This document shows positions 53,146-62,385 of a DNA stretch of 64,000 bases, in pieces. The stretch comes from JAJTFW01 sp903922455. GTDB taxonomy: Bacteria; Bacteroidota; Bacteroidia; AKYH767-A; OLB10. The stretch spans positions 1 to 64,000 of the forward strand of contig CALQEU020000009.1 in the NCBI GenBank assembly GCA_943329665.2, read 5' to 3'. The notes below the pieces were generated by a model, which was given only the letters and a program-made list of their open reading frames with translations, was not told the origin of the DNA and did no database searches. Numbering within the stretch: the stretch's first letter is position 1; every line of letters begins with the position of its first letter. The translations under genes were made by a program, and so were the position numbers.

Positions 53146-53721
53146 TTATTCGGTGGAGATGGATTCAATGGATGTAGTAGACGCTAATGGCTGGAAGAAT
53201 GAAAAGCTAACATTCCCGTATTTACGAGTATCTACATACCCTTCAATAGCTACTAAACTGTTTTTGCTGGCATGTTCAATGATGAGCACACCGCCTTTGT
53301 TTAAGATATCTCCGTTGGATACGATGCTACATAATTCTTCAGCAGGCGTTTCTTCAAAGGGAGCATCGGCCAGGATGATATCGAATTTGCCCGGTTGATT
53401 TCGTAACCACTTTAACGCATCCGATTGTATGGCTTTAGCACTTCTGCTGGGATCGAGTTGCTCAAAACTTTGTTTAATGAATCGAATGCAAGCAGGATCT
53501 TTGTCGATGGCGATAACGTTGATGCAGCCCCGCGAAATGAATTCGTAGCTCAAACTTCCAGTGCCAGCGTATAAATCAACTACGGCTAATTTTTTTAGAT
53601 TGAATCGATGCGAAAGAATATTGAATAATCCCGATTTTGCATAATCCGTAGTAGGACGTACCACTAAATCTTTGGGCACATTTAATTGTTTACCCCGATG
53701 GGTTCCGCTTATGATACGCAC
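53146..53721 (-). CDS. rsmD: 16S rRNA (guanine966-N2)-methyltransferase RsmD
   Basis: 191 residues, Rossmann methyltransferase. MRIISGTHRGKQLNVP is the RsmD N terminus, VVDLYAGTGSLSYEFISRG the SAM-binding motif I, and the catalytic motif IV, usually DPPY or DPPF, here reads ADAPFEE. Thus the second Pro is kept and the first is Ala. Target base is G966 of 16S rRNA by homology. Lies between DUF3822 (13-bp overlap) and coaD, a conserved trio in Bacteroidota. Confidence 0.9.
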   Translation of the reverse strand: MRIISGTHRGKQLNVPKDLVVRPTTDYAKSGLFNILSHRFNLKKLAVVDLYAGTGSLSYEFISRGCINVIAIDKDPACIRFIKQSFEQLDPSRSAKAIQSDALKWLRNQPGKFDIILADAPFEETPAEELCSIVSNGDILNKGGVLIIEHASKNSLVAIEGYVDTRKYGNVSFSFFQPLASTTSIESISTE

Positions 53722-54596
53722 AATTCTTGGATAAATAAAGGATAATACTGTTGAGAAGAATATCTTTCGATGCCGTAGCTATAAGTAACTCCATTAGACT
53801 TTTCTCCCATCGTAATATTTCGAATGTATTTACGAGCAAGCATCCAGTGACTCGAGATCTTTTCTATCTCTCCATAGCAACGCACCGCAACCTGATCTGG
53901 ATTGAGCTGCAATTGCTCCATGGTGAAGAGGAGGTAGTACATGATGTCTTCGCTCGAGTGAAAACGATAACTGTTGTACAACTTCAAATCACTGCCATGT
54001 GTAATTACCACATCGAAATATTGATTGCGAATTAAAACAGAAACCGTGGCTTCCGATTGCAATTTGTTCAGTCGAATTTGACTTTCAATAAAAGCACTTC
54101 CTGCATGAAAGAGCGATGCATTTTTAAAACGATTCCCAGTCTCCTCTAATAATGCTGCTGGAACTCCATAAATGATATGTGCATTCGCCGAGGAAATCGC
54201 ATCGGCATAAACATCTTGATCTTTACCTACATTACAGGTGAGTCCAAGAATTTCTTTAAGATGGTTTTTAGAGAAAAGAGGATTAGGCACCAAGCTCTGT
54301 TGTTGCGAATAAACCGACAATACAATTTTATCAGGATTCAACTCTTTTAATATAACATCTTCCTCCAAAATGCGATTGAAGAAACCAGGCGTATAATCTT
54401 CTTCAGTATCTTGATCGTTCACCATTTGATAATCTCTCAGCACCACTGCCTTTTGTCGATCTTGATCAATCACTCCATAAAAAAATCGACCTTTTTCCGC
54501 TACCATCAACAGCAATGCATTTTTCACCATGCCTTGAGAATAGCTCTCATCGGTCACCTGATTTTTCAGATTGATGCCTATTTCACTTTGAACCAT
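53709..54596 (-). CDS. DUF3822 family protein
   Basis: 295 residues, cytoplasmic. Two similar halves with beta strands and helices suggest an ASKHA (actin/hexokinase)-like fold: LLLMVAEKGRFFYGVIDQD opens the first half, and VSVLIRNQYFDVVITHGSDLKLYNSYR is the second-half core (VVITHGSDLKLYNS). The family always precedes rsmD in this phylum, hence a link to ribosome or CoA biology is suspected; there is no biochemical assignment. Overlaps rsmD by 13 bp. Confidence 0.8.
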   Translation of the reverse strand: MVQSEIGINLKNQVTDESYSQGMVKNALLLMVAEKGRFFYGVIDQDRQKAVVLRDYQMVNDQDTEEDYTPGFFNRILEEDVILKELNPDKIVLSVYSQQQSLVPNPLFSKNHLKEILGLTCNVGKDQDVYADAISSANAHIIYGVPAALLEETGNRFKNASLFHAGSAFIESQIRLNKLQSEATVSVLIRNQYFDVVITHGSDLKLYNSYRFHSSEDIMYYLLFTMEQLQLNPDQVAVRCYGEIEKISSHWMLARKYIRNITMGEKSNGVTYSYGIERYSSQQYYPLFIQELCVS

Positions 54597-54763
54597 AGGG
54601 CAAAAATAACGAATCTTGCCCTTATCGGCTTCGATTTTTGGCCTTGATAACTATTGAGTTGGCATCCCACTATAATTTGACTTACTACCTTATAATCATT
54701 CACTTATAAATTCCATCAACCCTAAAGCCTAAATTTCCGATCTTCACCCAAAGAATCTTTCCC

Positions 54764-56221
54764 GTGACTTTGCAAGAACGCAGCCTTCAGGTTAAATCCA
54801 GAATTCATGAATATTTGAAGTTCCCGCCCACACCCGGACAGGAAAATTTTATTCATCAATTCTCTCAATTTGCATCGATCGAAGAACCCGGACTCTTTCT
54901 CTTGAAAGGGTATGCAGGCACGGGAAAAACAACGATGATGGCGGCGTTAACATCAGCTTATAAGAATATCGTTTTACTAGCGCCAACAGGAAGAGCCGCG
55001 AAAGTACTTTCATTTTATACGGGCAAACCTGCGTTCACCATTCATAAACATTTGTATGTTCCATCGCTGACTAGCGACGGACGCATGATGTTGCGATTGA
55101 TGGATAATACGTACAAAAAAACATTGTTCATTGTTGACGAGGCGTCCATGATTCCCGATGCGGCGATTGATGATAGCTCGAGTCCGTTTCCGGGTGTGAA
55201 TCTCTTGCACGATTTAATTCAGTATGTGTACAGCAGTCCAAGTTGTCGATTAATGTTGGTGGGCGATGATGCACAGCTTCCTCCTGTACATTTTGATAAA
55301 AGTCCGGCATTGGATCCTGAACATCTTCGTTACAAATACAGAAAGAAAGTGTACACCGCTGAGTTGAAAGAAGTGGTGCGACAACAACAGCAAAGCGAAA
55401 TCCTAACTAACGCTACGAATATACGAAATTTGATTACTGATGAATTCACCCTGCAGCAGGCTCAGGGTGCAGGAGTGGAGGGAAGTCTAAAAATTAAGTT
55501 GAAAGGAGATGTGGCGCAAGTGAATCCGCGAGACTTACCTGAGTTATTACATTCCCTCTTCAAAGACTACGGACAAGATCAAGTGATGGTAGTAACACGT
55601 TCCAACAAAGCCGCTATTCAGTACAACAAATTAATTCGCTTTCAAACCTTGTGGATGGAAGATGAAATAGGAGGGGGCGATAGTTTGATGGTGGTAAAAA
55701 ATAACTACACCAGTTTGCCGGCCGATCACCCGGCAGGATTTATTGCTAATGGAGATGTACTCGAAGTATTAAAAGTATTTCGCTTTGAGGAGCGCTATGG
55801 ATTTCGTTTTGCGATGGCAAGTTTGCGCTTACCCGACTATCCCGACGAACCTGTTTTTGAAGCCATGATTCTTCTCGATACCTTATCAAGTGAAGCGCCC
55901 GCACTCTCTACTATCGATCAGAAAAAACTTTTTGATTCCTTGCACGAGTACTACGAAGGCGATGAGCCCGACAAACGCAAACGCAATGCATTAATAAAAG
56001 TAGATCCGCATTACAATGCGCTGCAGGTAAAATTCTCTTACGCCATCACTTGCCACAAAGCCCAGGGAGGACAATGGCCCGTTGTTTTTGTAGACCAGGG
56101 TTACCTCACCGATGAAATGTTGGGGGTTGAATATTATCGCTGGCTTTATACCGCTTTTACACGCGCTTCGTCGAAATTGTATTTGCTTAATTTTAATGAA
56201 AAGTTTTTGGAGGAAGAATAA
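54764..56221 (+). CDS. RecD/Dda-like superfamily 1B DNA helicase
   Basis: 485 residues, begins at a GTG (no earlier usable ATG in the frame before the P-loop). Motif I is GYAGTGKTTMMA (about 49-60), Ia is LLAPTGRAAKVL, II is IVDEASMIPD, III is LMLVGDDAQLPPV, and the C-terminal UvrD_C_2 part carries SYAITCHKAQGGQWPVV and WLYTAFTRASSKLY (motif VI). Between them the inserted 1B/2B barrel region is short. The protein lacks the RecD2 N-terminal HhH region. Monocistronic, divergent from DUF3822. Confidence 0.9.
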   Translation: MTLQERSLQVKSRIHEYLKFPPTPGQENFIHQFSQFASIEEPGLFLLKGYAGTGKTTMMAALTSAYKNIVLLAPTGRAAKVLSFYTGKPAFTIHKHLYVPSLTSDGRMMLRLMDNTYKKTLFIVDEASMIPDAAIDDSSSPFPGVNLLHDLIQYVYSSPSCRLMLVGDDAQLPPVHFDKSPALDPEHLRYKYRKKVYTAELKEVVRQQQQSEILTNATNIRNLITDEFTLQQAQGAGVEGSLKIKLKGDVAQVNPRDLPELLHSLFKDYGQDQVMVVTRSNKAAIQYNKLIRFQTLWMEDEIGGGDSLMVVKNNYTSLPADHPAGFIANGDVLEVLKVFRFEERYGFRFAMASLRLPDYPDEPVFEAMILLDTLSSEAPALSTIDQKKLFDSLHEYYEGDEPDKRKRNALIKVDPHYNALQVKFSYAITCHKAQGGQWPVVFVDQGYLTDEMLGVEYYRWLYTAFTRASSKLYLLNFNEKFLEEE

Positions 56222-56278
56222 AAACAATCGCTGCTTCCGTTGCTTAAACACTGCGATCGCTGCGCTTAAATGGAGTCT

Positions 56279-56977
56279 CTATCGTACTAAAGCACTCTTC
56301 TCCACCCGCTCACAACAAGCATCCGGATTCTCTTTCAACATCACCCCACGTTGTATTAAAAATAACGCCAAAACAATCGCTACCACCGGACTTATTTTTT
56401 GCACCCAATTCCTAGCTTTTATACTGATAAAACTTCCTGACAAGGATAACACCAACATCATCGGTATGGTTCCCAATCCAAATAAAGCCATATAACTCAT
56501 CCCTTCTAAAACACCATGGCTGCTTGCTGCACCCGCCAAGGCCAAGTACACAAATCCACAGGGCAAAAATCCATTCAGCACTCCAATAAAATATAAGGAG
56601 GCAAACGATTTTTTTTGCATGAAACTACCCAATGCTTTTTTGAGAAAGGCAGTAAATTTATAAATGCGATGATTGATTTTAGTTTGTACTGCTTGGGTAT
56701 TGAATAAAACAAAAAGAATGATGATGATTCCACTCAAAATACTAATGTCACTTTGCCATCCATTGATGCTAAGTGAATGTCCGAATAATCCTGCAAGTGC
56801 GCCGAAAATAGAGTAGGTGGTTACTCTTCCTATATTGTAAAGCAAGCGAGAAACAAAGAGTGAAGTCATTTGTTGATCGCGGTTGGGTAAAGCCATAGCG
56901 ATGGGACCACACATGCCTGCACAGTGAAAGCTTCCAAAAAAGCCAATGGTTAATGCCGACCAAAGAAATAAATCCAT
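56279..56977 (-). CDS. Sulfite exporter TauE/SafE-like membrane protein of the cbb3 cluster
   Basis: 232 residues from the ATG at 56977, six to seven hydrophobic segments. The first helix ends FHCAGMCGPIAMA, a conserved Cys pair plus His of the SafE/UreH-like proteins that stand at the end of ccoGH clusters and may handle copper or haem maturation. Glycine-rich helices GVLNGFLPCGFVYLALAGAA follow as second half of the pseudo-repeat. Start overlaps the ccoH stop (TAATG), so coupled. An upstream in-frame start (57031) adds 18 residues inside ccoH. Confidence 0.87.
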   Translation of the reverse strand: MDLFLWSALTIGFFGSFHCAGMCGPIAMALPNRDQQMTSLFVSRLLYNIGRVTTYSIFGALAGLFGHSLSINGWQSDISILSGIIIILFVLFNTQAVQTKINHRIYKFTAFLKKALGSFMQKKSFASLYFIGVLNGFLPCGFVYLALAGAASSHGVLEGMSYMALFGLGTIPMMLVLSLSGSFISIKARNWVQKISPVVAIVLALFLIQRGVMLKENPDACCERVEKSALVR

Positions 56978-57417
56978 TATTGAATGATGATTTTTTCTTC
57001 TTGATAGTAGGATGTGTCGTTTGTACTCCAACTTGATTTAACTCTCCACAAACCTTTGGAGAGTTTATCTGTTGGAATATTTTGAACTCCGTCTGCTATG
57101 TCTATCGGAATTTTAAAATCGAGTTTAGAGTTATCAGGACGAAAGAGCACAATTTCTCCCGTTGTATTATTTGGAGTACTGTTTTCCGGAAAGACAATTT
57201 GAATATTGCTATGTTTAGGAGAATAAACAACCGCAAGTTTAACATCCAACTTTTCGCTGTTGTTCAGTCGATCTATTTTATCCTGAAACTTTAATTCTTG
57301 TGCATAATAGTCAGTGCTGACTAAATCAACACTTTGCTGCGTGCATTTATACACTAAAAAGAGCATGCCGCCAACAAATGCAGTGTAGAGTAATATAATT
57401 CGTAGTCCCCAGTTCAT
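56977..57417 (-). CDS. ccoH: FixH/CcoH cbb3 oxidase assembly protein
   Basis: 146 residues with one N-terminal membrane helix (about 5-25) and a periplasmic part of about 120 residues. Family features: N-terminal MNWGLRIILLYTAFVGGMLF, then VSTDYYAQELKFQDKI (the conserved YYAQ) and a beta domain with LSKGLWRVKSSW near the end. FixH is required for maturation of the cbb3 oxidase, probably with CcoI in copper delivery. Starts 5 bp after the ccoG stop and overlaps the SafE-like gene. Confidence 0.9.
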   Translation of the reverse strand: MNWGLRIILLYTAFVGGMLFLVYKCTQQSVDLVSTDYYAQELKFQDKIDRLNNSEKLDVKLAVVYSPKHSNIQIVFPENSTPNNTTGEIVLFRPDNSKLDFKIPIDIADGVQNIPTDKLSKGLWRVKSSWSTNDTSYYQEEKIIIQ

Positions 57418-57422
57418 CTTTT

Positions 57423-58844
57423 TTATGGTGTTGGTCCAATGAAGTTTGATTCTTCTTCACCGAGTTTTTTTCCTTGTGAGAGCACTTGTATTTTAATTTT
57501 TGTTTTTGATTTTACTATCTCTTTTTGATCTAAGATCACAAAGAATTCGCCTTCGGCAATATCTTGTTCTTTTAATTCTGTAAAGTTTTTTCCTACCCAC
57601 TGAATTGTTCCTTTTGGCTCTACAATTTTTATTTCGATGGGCAAATTATTAAACGTTTTGTTCACCACTTTTATATTGTAAAGGTTGCTCACTTTCTGAT
57701 TGGGCAACTCTTGGTAAAGCATTCCGGGGGTTCTTAAAATGGTAGCTTCCACATCGGTTCGTATAGCCAGTAATGTGATGAGGGCCCCCAGTAAAATAAA
57801 GAGAACTACGGAGTAGCCAATGATACGTGTGGTTACTTTGAATTTAATTCCTTTAGCAATGGCATTTTCACTGGTGTATCGAATAAGTCCGCGTGGCAAA
57901 TCAACTTTGTCCATGATGGAATCACAAGCGTCAATGCAAGCGGTACAGTTCACACATTCCAATTGGGTACCGTTTCTGATATCAATTCCCGTAGGGCATA
58001 CTTGCACACACTGATGGCAATCGATACAATCACCAGCCTTCCGCTCTTGTCCCTTGTGCAATTTCTCACGAGGCTCACCACGGTTGTAATCATAGGCGAT
58101 GACCACTGAATTTTTATCCAACAACACACCTTGTAAACGACCATAAGGACAAACTACAATGCATGCTTGTTCTCTAAACTTAGTGTACACACCGTAAAAC
58201 ACCAAGGTAAAAATGGACAAGCTAATGAGTCCACCCAAATGTTGGGAAGGACCTTCACTTATTATTTCGAATAACTTATCAACTCCAATGATGTAAGCTA
58301 AGAATGTATTGGCGATGATAAAAGAGATAATAAAGAAAATACTATTCTTTAAAAACTTCTTTCTAAATTTTATGGGATTGGGCGACTCTGCATTCAATGC
58401 TTTTTGCTGCATATAATCGCCTTCTATTAAGTATTCAATTTTACGGAACACCATCTCCATAAAAATAGTTTGAGGACAAGCCCATCCACACCAAATACGT
58501 CCAAAGAGTGCAGTAAACAATATGATGAACACAATAAATGTTAGCATGGCTAACACAAACAGATGGAAGTCTTGTGGCCAAAATGCAATTCCAAATAAAA
58601 TAAATTTACGCTCTAATATATTAAAAAGCATTAAGGGATGCCTCTTAATTTTCATAAACGGACCACTAAAAAGTAAAATCAAAAAGAAAATACTTACTGC
58701 AGTACGCTTATTATAAAAATCTCCTTTTGGCTTTTTCGGATAGATCCAATTCCGTTTTCCATCCTCTGAAATCGTCGCAACGGTATCGCGAAAACTTCCT
58801 TTTGGATCGGGAAGGGGAGGAGCTATGGGATTAGGATCTGACAA
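57423..58844 (-). CDS. ccoG: CcoG/FixG polyferredoxin-type assembly protein
   Basis: 473 residues. Five hydrophobic segments in the first 220 residues, including the FGRIWCGWACPQTIFME (Cys pair of CcoG). Two 4Fe-4S sites follow: CIDCHQCVQVCPTG and CVNCTACIDAC. The rest is a periplasmic Ig-like domain (VVNKTFNNLPIEIKIV). CcoG reduces copper(II) during cbb3 biogenesis in studied bacteria. Located between ccoP (3 bp) and ccoH (5 bp). Confidence 0.96.
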   Translation of the reverse strand: MSDPNPIAPPLPDPKGSFRDTVATISEDGKRNWIYPKKPKGDFYNKRTAVSIFFLILLFSGPFMKIKRHPLMLFNILERKFILFGIAFWPQDFHLFVLAMLTFIVFIILFTALFGRIWCGWACPQTIFMEMVFRKIEYLIEGDYMQQKALNAESPNPIKFRKKFLKNSIFFIISFIIANTFLAYIIGVDKLFEIISEGPSQHLGGLISLSIFTLVFYGVYTKFREQACIVVCPYGRLQGVLLDKNSVVIAYDYNRGEPREKLHKGQERKAGDCIDCHQCVQVCPTGIDIRNGTQLECVNCTACIDACDSIMDKVDLPRGLIRYTSENAIAKGIKFKVTTRIIGYSVVLFILLGALITLLAIRTDVEATILRTPGMLYQELPNQKVSNLYNIKVVNKTFNNLPIEIKIVEPKGTIQWVGKNFTELKEQDIAEGEFFVILDQKEIVKSKTKIKIQVLSQGKKLGEEESNFIGPTP

Positions 58845-58847
58845 GTT

Positions 58848-59819
58848 TTATTGGTTTACGATGATGATGCTATCGACGCTGATACTATCTGTTAGTTGTG
58901 AACTTATCATTTCTTCAACATACTTTTCACCTTGAGGTTCCTTTCCACCCACGGGATTACTTCCATGCTTGGTCAAGATAAAGCTTGCGACTTGTTGTAT
59001 TTGTTTTGGCGTCAATTGCGATTTCCAAGAAATCATTCCTTTTGCTGGAACACCTTCCGTAATGACTTTGAAAATATTCCTGATACCACCGCCATTGATC
59101 CAAAAATCGTCCGTTAAATTGGGTCCTACACTACCACCTAATTCAGCACCGTGACATGCAACACAATTTTTATCATAAATTCCTTTTCCAGCACCTAATG
59201 CTTCCGGTGTATTTAGAGCTGTGATTGTTTCAGCAGAAACAAAATCCTTCATGCTTAACTCGCGAGCTTTCGCTTGATCTGCGGCTTCTTGCATAGCAAT
59301 ATTATATTCTTCGGTTTGTAGTGGACCTGTTCTGAAAAGATGATAATGTGCTAAATAAACAAACGCAAAAATGATGGTTGCATAAAATCCCCATACCCAC
59401 CACGGCGGTAAATTATTATCCAATTCTTTAATCCCATCATAATTGTGATCCAACATAATGTCGGCTTCTTTTTCTACCGGTACTGCTTTCGTAAGTATAT
59501 CCCGATCGAAGCGTGTCCAAAAACTAGGCCCATGCAATTCTTCTTCAAAGGCTTTTTCCTTCTTGAGTTCTAGAGCTTGTCTTTTTTCTGGTGAAAGCAA
59601 AGCATATGATAATTTCTTTAAACTTTTAGTTAAAGAAATAATGACAATGAGCATGATGAGAAATAAAAAGATCAGCAGATAAAGTTCCGATTGAAAAAAT
59701 ATTTCCGGAACTTTTTCAGTCGCTGGAGTAGGCGTAACTGCACCTTGTCCAAAGGAAGTAAGATTGGATGCCGCTAGAAGGAATCCAGAGTGAAGTATTT
59801 TGTTAAATCTATTTTTCAT
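58848..59819 (-). CDS. ccoP: cbb3 oxidase subunit CcoP (single haem c)
   Basis: 323 residues. After a cleavable- or anchor-like N-terminal segment, a membrane helix (about 43-62) and a CcoP N-terminal domain (LDHNYDGIKELDNNLPPWWVWGFYA in parts: DGIKELDNNLPPWW) precede a second helix. Then one cytochrome c domain with CxxCH as NCVACHGAELGGSVGP and an axial Met in KGMISWKS. Proteobacterial CcoP has two such domains; only one is present, which is usual in Bacteroidota. It passes electrons to CcoO/CcoN. Ends 3 bp before ccoG. Confidence 0.93.
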   Translation of the reverse strand: MKNRFNKILHSGFLLAASNLTSFGQGAVTPTPATEKVPEIFFQSELYLLIFLFLIMLIVIISLTKSLKKLSYALLSPEKRQALELKKEKAFEEELHGPSFWTRFDRDILTKAVPVEKEADIMLDHNYDGIKELDNNLPPWWVWGFYATIIFAFVYLAHYHLFRTGPLQTEEYNIAMQEAADQAKARELSMKDFVSAETITALNTPEALGAGKGIYDKNCVACHGAELGGSVGPNLTDDFWINGGGIRNIFKVITEGVPAKGMISWKSQLTPKQIQQVASFILTKHGSNPVGGKEPQGEKYVEEMISSQLTDSISVDSIIIVNQ

Positions 59820-59829
59820 AGATGTATTT

Positions 59830-60006
59830 TTAATCGTTGTTAAGTTCTGAGTTTTCTAAAGGAATTCGACTTGCTTTTTCAATATGTTCTTTGTCCATCT
59901 TTATCAAATAGGCAATGAGAACAGTAAAGAATGCGAAGAATACGAGTAAGGAGAATATAGGATAGATGCTCACGCCAGCTATACTTTCAAGGATATTTCT
60001 AAACAT
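59830..60006 (-). CDS. ccoQ: CcoQ-like small membrane subunit
   Basis: A 58-residue ORF too short for usual cut-offs. Translating the minus strand from the ATG at 60006 gives MFRNILESIAGVSIYPIFSL and then LVFFAFFTVLIAYLIKMDKE, one membrane helix, ending at a TAA (59830-59832). Position between ccoNO and ccoP and the single-helix design with a Lys/Asp/Glu-rich tail are those of CcoQ, which stabilises the cbb3 complex. Gap to ccoNO is 11 bp and to ccoP 10 bp. Confidence 0.85.
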   Translation of the reverse strand: MFRNILESIAGVSIYPIFSLLVFFAFFTVLIAYLIKMDKEHIEKASRIPLENSELNND

Positions 60007-60017
60007 ATCTTTTCGTT

Positions 60018-62132
60018 TTATTCGGTTTTAGATGCTTTGATATCTGTTCCCAATCGTTGCAAGTAGGCGATGATAGCAATGAGTTCTTTATTGGAATCGA
60101 TGCTCACCTTATTTATCTTGAGATCGTCTGCTATGCTCTTCGCTTGCTTGGTAAGATCATCGTTTGCTTTAACATCATATCCTGCAGGATAGGGAACTCC
60201 TAAAGTTTGCATGGCTCTAATTTTTGCAGGAGTACTTGTAATGTCTAATTCATTTTCAGCCATGAATGCATAGGATGGCATGATGGAACCAGGAGACATA
60301 ATAGTTGGATCAATCATATGATGGTAATGCCATACATTCGGATATTTTCCACCTTGGCGATGCAAATCCGGACCCGTTCGTTTCGATCCCCATTGGAATG
60401 GATGATCGTAAACAAATTCACCAGCTTTGGAATATTCACCATAACGTTCGGTCTCTGATCGGAATGGTCGCACCATCTGTGAGTGACATGTGTAACAGCC
60501 TTCACGTATGTAAATATCTCTACCTTGTAATTCTAAAGGTGTATAAGGTTTCACACTCGCAATGGTGGGTATATTCGATTGCACAAGGAACGTAGGAATA
60601 AACTCGACAACACCACCAATCAAAATGACAACCGCACTTAAAATAATCATTTGTACTGGACGACGCTCAATCCAACGATGCCAATGACCTGCATGCTCTT
60701 TCTCATTTTTCTCTAGTTTTGGAGCTTCTGCAGCTTCTTCTGCATTCAATGTTCCTTGCTTCATCGTTTTTACCAAGTTATACGCCATCGTGATGGCACC
60801 AGTCAGAAACATCAATCCACCTAATGCACGAAGTTTATACATCGGCATAATCTGGGTAACAGTCTCGAGGAAGTTTGGATATTTTAGAATTCCATCTGCT
60901 GTAAATTCTTTCCACATTAAACTTTGTGTGAATCCTGCCCAATACATCGGCACAGCGTAGAATAAAATCCCAAGTGTGGCAATCCAAAAATGGAAGGAAG
61001 CTAATTTAGCAGAGTATAAATTGGTTTTGTAAAGTCGAGGTATTAACCAATACAAAATACCAAAGGTCAACATACCATTCCATCCCATTCCACCAATGTG
61101 TACGTGAGCGATGGTCCAGTCCGTAAAGTGACTAATGGCATTCACACTTTTCAACGATAACATCGGACCTTCAAATGTCGACATACCATAAGCGGTAATC
61201 GCTACCACCATAAATTTCAATACCACATCTTCTCGAACACGATCCCATGCACCACGTAGTGTTAACAGTCCATTGATCATCCCACCCCAGGATGGAGCTA
61301 AGAGCATAATGGAAAATACCGTTCCTAAAGATTGTGCCCAATCAGGTAAGGATGAATATAAAAGATGATGAGGACCTGCCCAGATGTATAAAAATATCAA
61401 TGCCCAAAAGTGAATGATGGATAATCGATACGAATATACAGGTCGATTTGCAGCTTTCGGAACGAAGTAATACATCAATCCTAAGTAAGGCGTTGTTAAG
61501 AAAAATGCAACCGCATTATGTCCGTACCACCATTGCACTAACGCATCTTGAACGCCCGCGTATGCAGAATAACTTTTTAAGATGCTAACTGGAATTTCAA
61601 TAGAGTTTACAATATGTAAAACGGCAACTGTAACCACAGTAGCAATATAAAACCAAATAGCAACATACATATGTCGCTCTCTTCGTTTGATAAGCGTTCC
61701 AAACATATTTATAGCAAAAGCTACCCAAACAATAGCGATAAGAATATCGATAGGCCATTCCAATTCTGCATATTCTTTTCCAGTGGTATGTCCAGTAAGC
61801 AAAGTCACCGCTGCAAGAACGATGATCGATTGCCATCCCAAAAAATGAAATTTACTCAAGCCATCACTAAACATTCGTGCTTTACACAAACGTTGTAATG
61901 AATAATACAATCCCATAAAAATTCCATTCCCTACAAATGCGAAGATGATCGCATTGGTATGTACCGGTCGGACTCGACCGAAAGTCAAGTACTCGCCAAT
62001 GTTAAGTCCGGGGAACGGAATTTGTAAAGCTATGATAAGCCCTAGTAACATGCCGACAAGCCCCCAAATGATGGTGGCTAAGGCAAAGTTTTTAACGATG
62101 CGGTTGTCGTAGCTAAATTTTTCAATCGTCAT
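60018..62132 (-). CDS. ccoNO: Fused cbb3 oxidase subunits I and II (CcoN-CcoO)
   Basis: 704 residues: a natural fusion. Residues about 1-480 are CcoN, the haem-copper catalytic subunit with about twelve helices; TNAIIFAFVGNG with the preceding His, GHNAVAFFLTTPYLGLMYYF (His for Cu-B/haem site) and HVHIGGMGWNGM are visible. Residues about 520-704 are CcoO, a membrane-anchored monohaem cytochrome c: GCYTCHSQMVRPFRSE with RTGPDLHRQGGKY and the axial Met in IMPSYAFM. Such fusions are typical for Bacteroidota. The high-affinity oxidase pumps protons and works at low oxygen. Overlaps ccoS by 4 bp (ATGA). Confidence 0.96.
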   Translation of the reverse strand: MTIEKFSYDNRIVKNFALATIIWGLVGMLLGLIIALQIPFPGLNIGEYLTFGRVRPVHTNAIIFAFVGNGIFMGLYYSLQRLCKARMFSDGLSKFHFLGWQSIIVLAAVTLLTGHTTGKEYAELEWPIDILIAIVWVAFAINMFGTLIKRRERHMYVAIWFYIATVVTVAVLHIVNSIEIPVSILKSYSAYAGVQDALVQWWYGHNAVAFFLTTPYLGLMYYFVPKAANRPVYSYRLSIIHFWALIFLYIWAGPHHLLYSSLPDWAQSLGTVFSIMLLAPSWGGMINGLLTLRGAWDRVREDVVLKFMVVAITAYGMSTFEGPMLSLKSVNAISHFTDWTIAHVHIGGMGWNGMLTFGILYWLIPRLYKTNLYSAKLASFHFWIATLGILFYAVPMYWAGFTQSLMWKEFTADGILKYPNFLETVTQIMPMYKLRALGGLMFLTGAITMAYNLVKTMKQGTLNAEEAAEAPKLEKNEKEHAGHWHRWIERRPVQMIILSAVVILIGGVVEFIPTFLVQSNIPTIASVKPYTPLELQGRDIYIREGCYTCHSQMVRPFRSETERYGEYSKAGEFVYDHPFQWGSKRTGPDLHRQGGKYPNVWHYHHMIDPTIMSPGSIMPSYAFMAENELDITSTPAKIRAMQTLGVPYPAGYDVKANDDLTKQAKSIADDLKINKVSIDSNKELIAIIAYLQRLGTDIKASKTE

Positions 62133-62317
62133 ACAGCGTCTGTATTTTTAGAATTAGGTTGTTCTTTTTGAGTTACTATTTCGTCGTCAAATAATATTCG
62201 TACTGCTGGCGATACATCATCATCATATTGTCCTGTCTTCACCGACCATAAAAATCCAATGAGGAAACTTCCTGCTACTAATAAGCTAAATGATATTAAT
62301 ATTAAGATGACACTCAT
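62129..62317 (-). CDS. ccoS: cbb3 oxidase maturation protein CcoS
   Basis: 62 residues from the ATG at 62317 (MSVILILISFSLLVAGSF, the family start); the longer frame begins at a TTG. One membrane helix and the conserved FLWSVKTGQYDD segment. The tail is Asp/Glu-rich with ILFDDE. CcoS is needed to insert haem b and Cu-B into CcoN. Its stop overlaps the ccoNO start, indicating translational coupling. Lies 68 bp after the ccoI stop. Confidence 0.9.
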   Translation of the reverse strand: MSVILILISFSLLVAGSFLIGFLWSVKTGQYDDDVSPAVRILFDDEIVTQKEQPNSKNTDAV

Positions 62318-62385
62318 GATGCGCAAATCTACTTTTGAAGAATATAATTCAGACTGACAAATCTTATCATTTGGATTGACAATTA

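Noticed and set aside
56112..56495. 127-residue plus-strand ORF over the helicase 3' end
   Set aside because: It overlaps both the helicase and the SafE-like gene out of frame and has no family resemblance.
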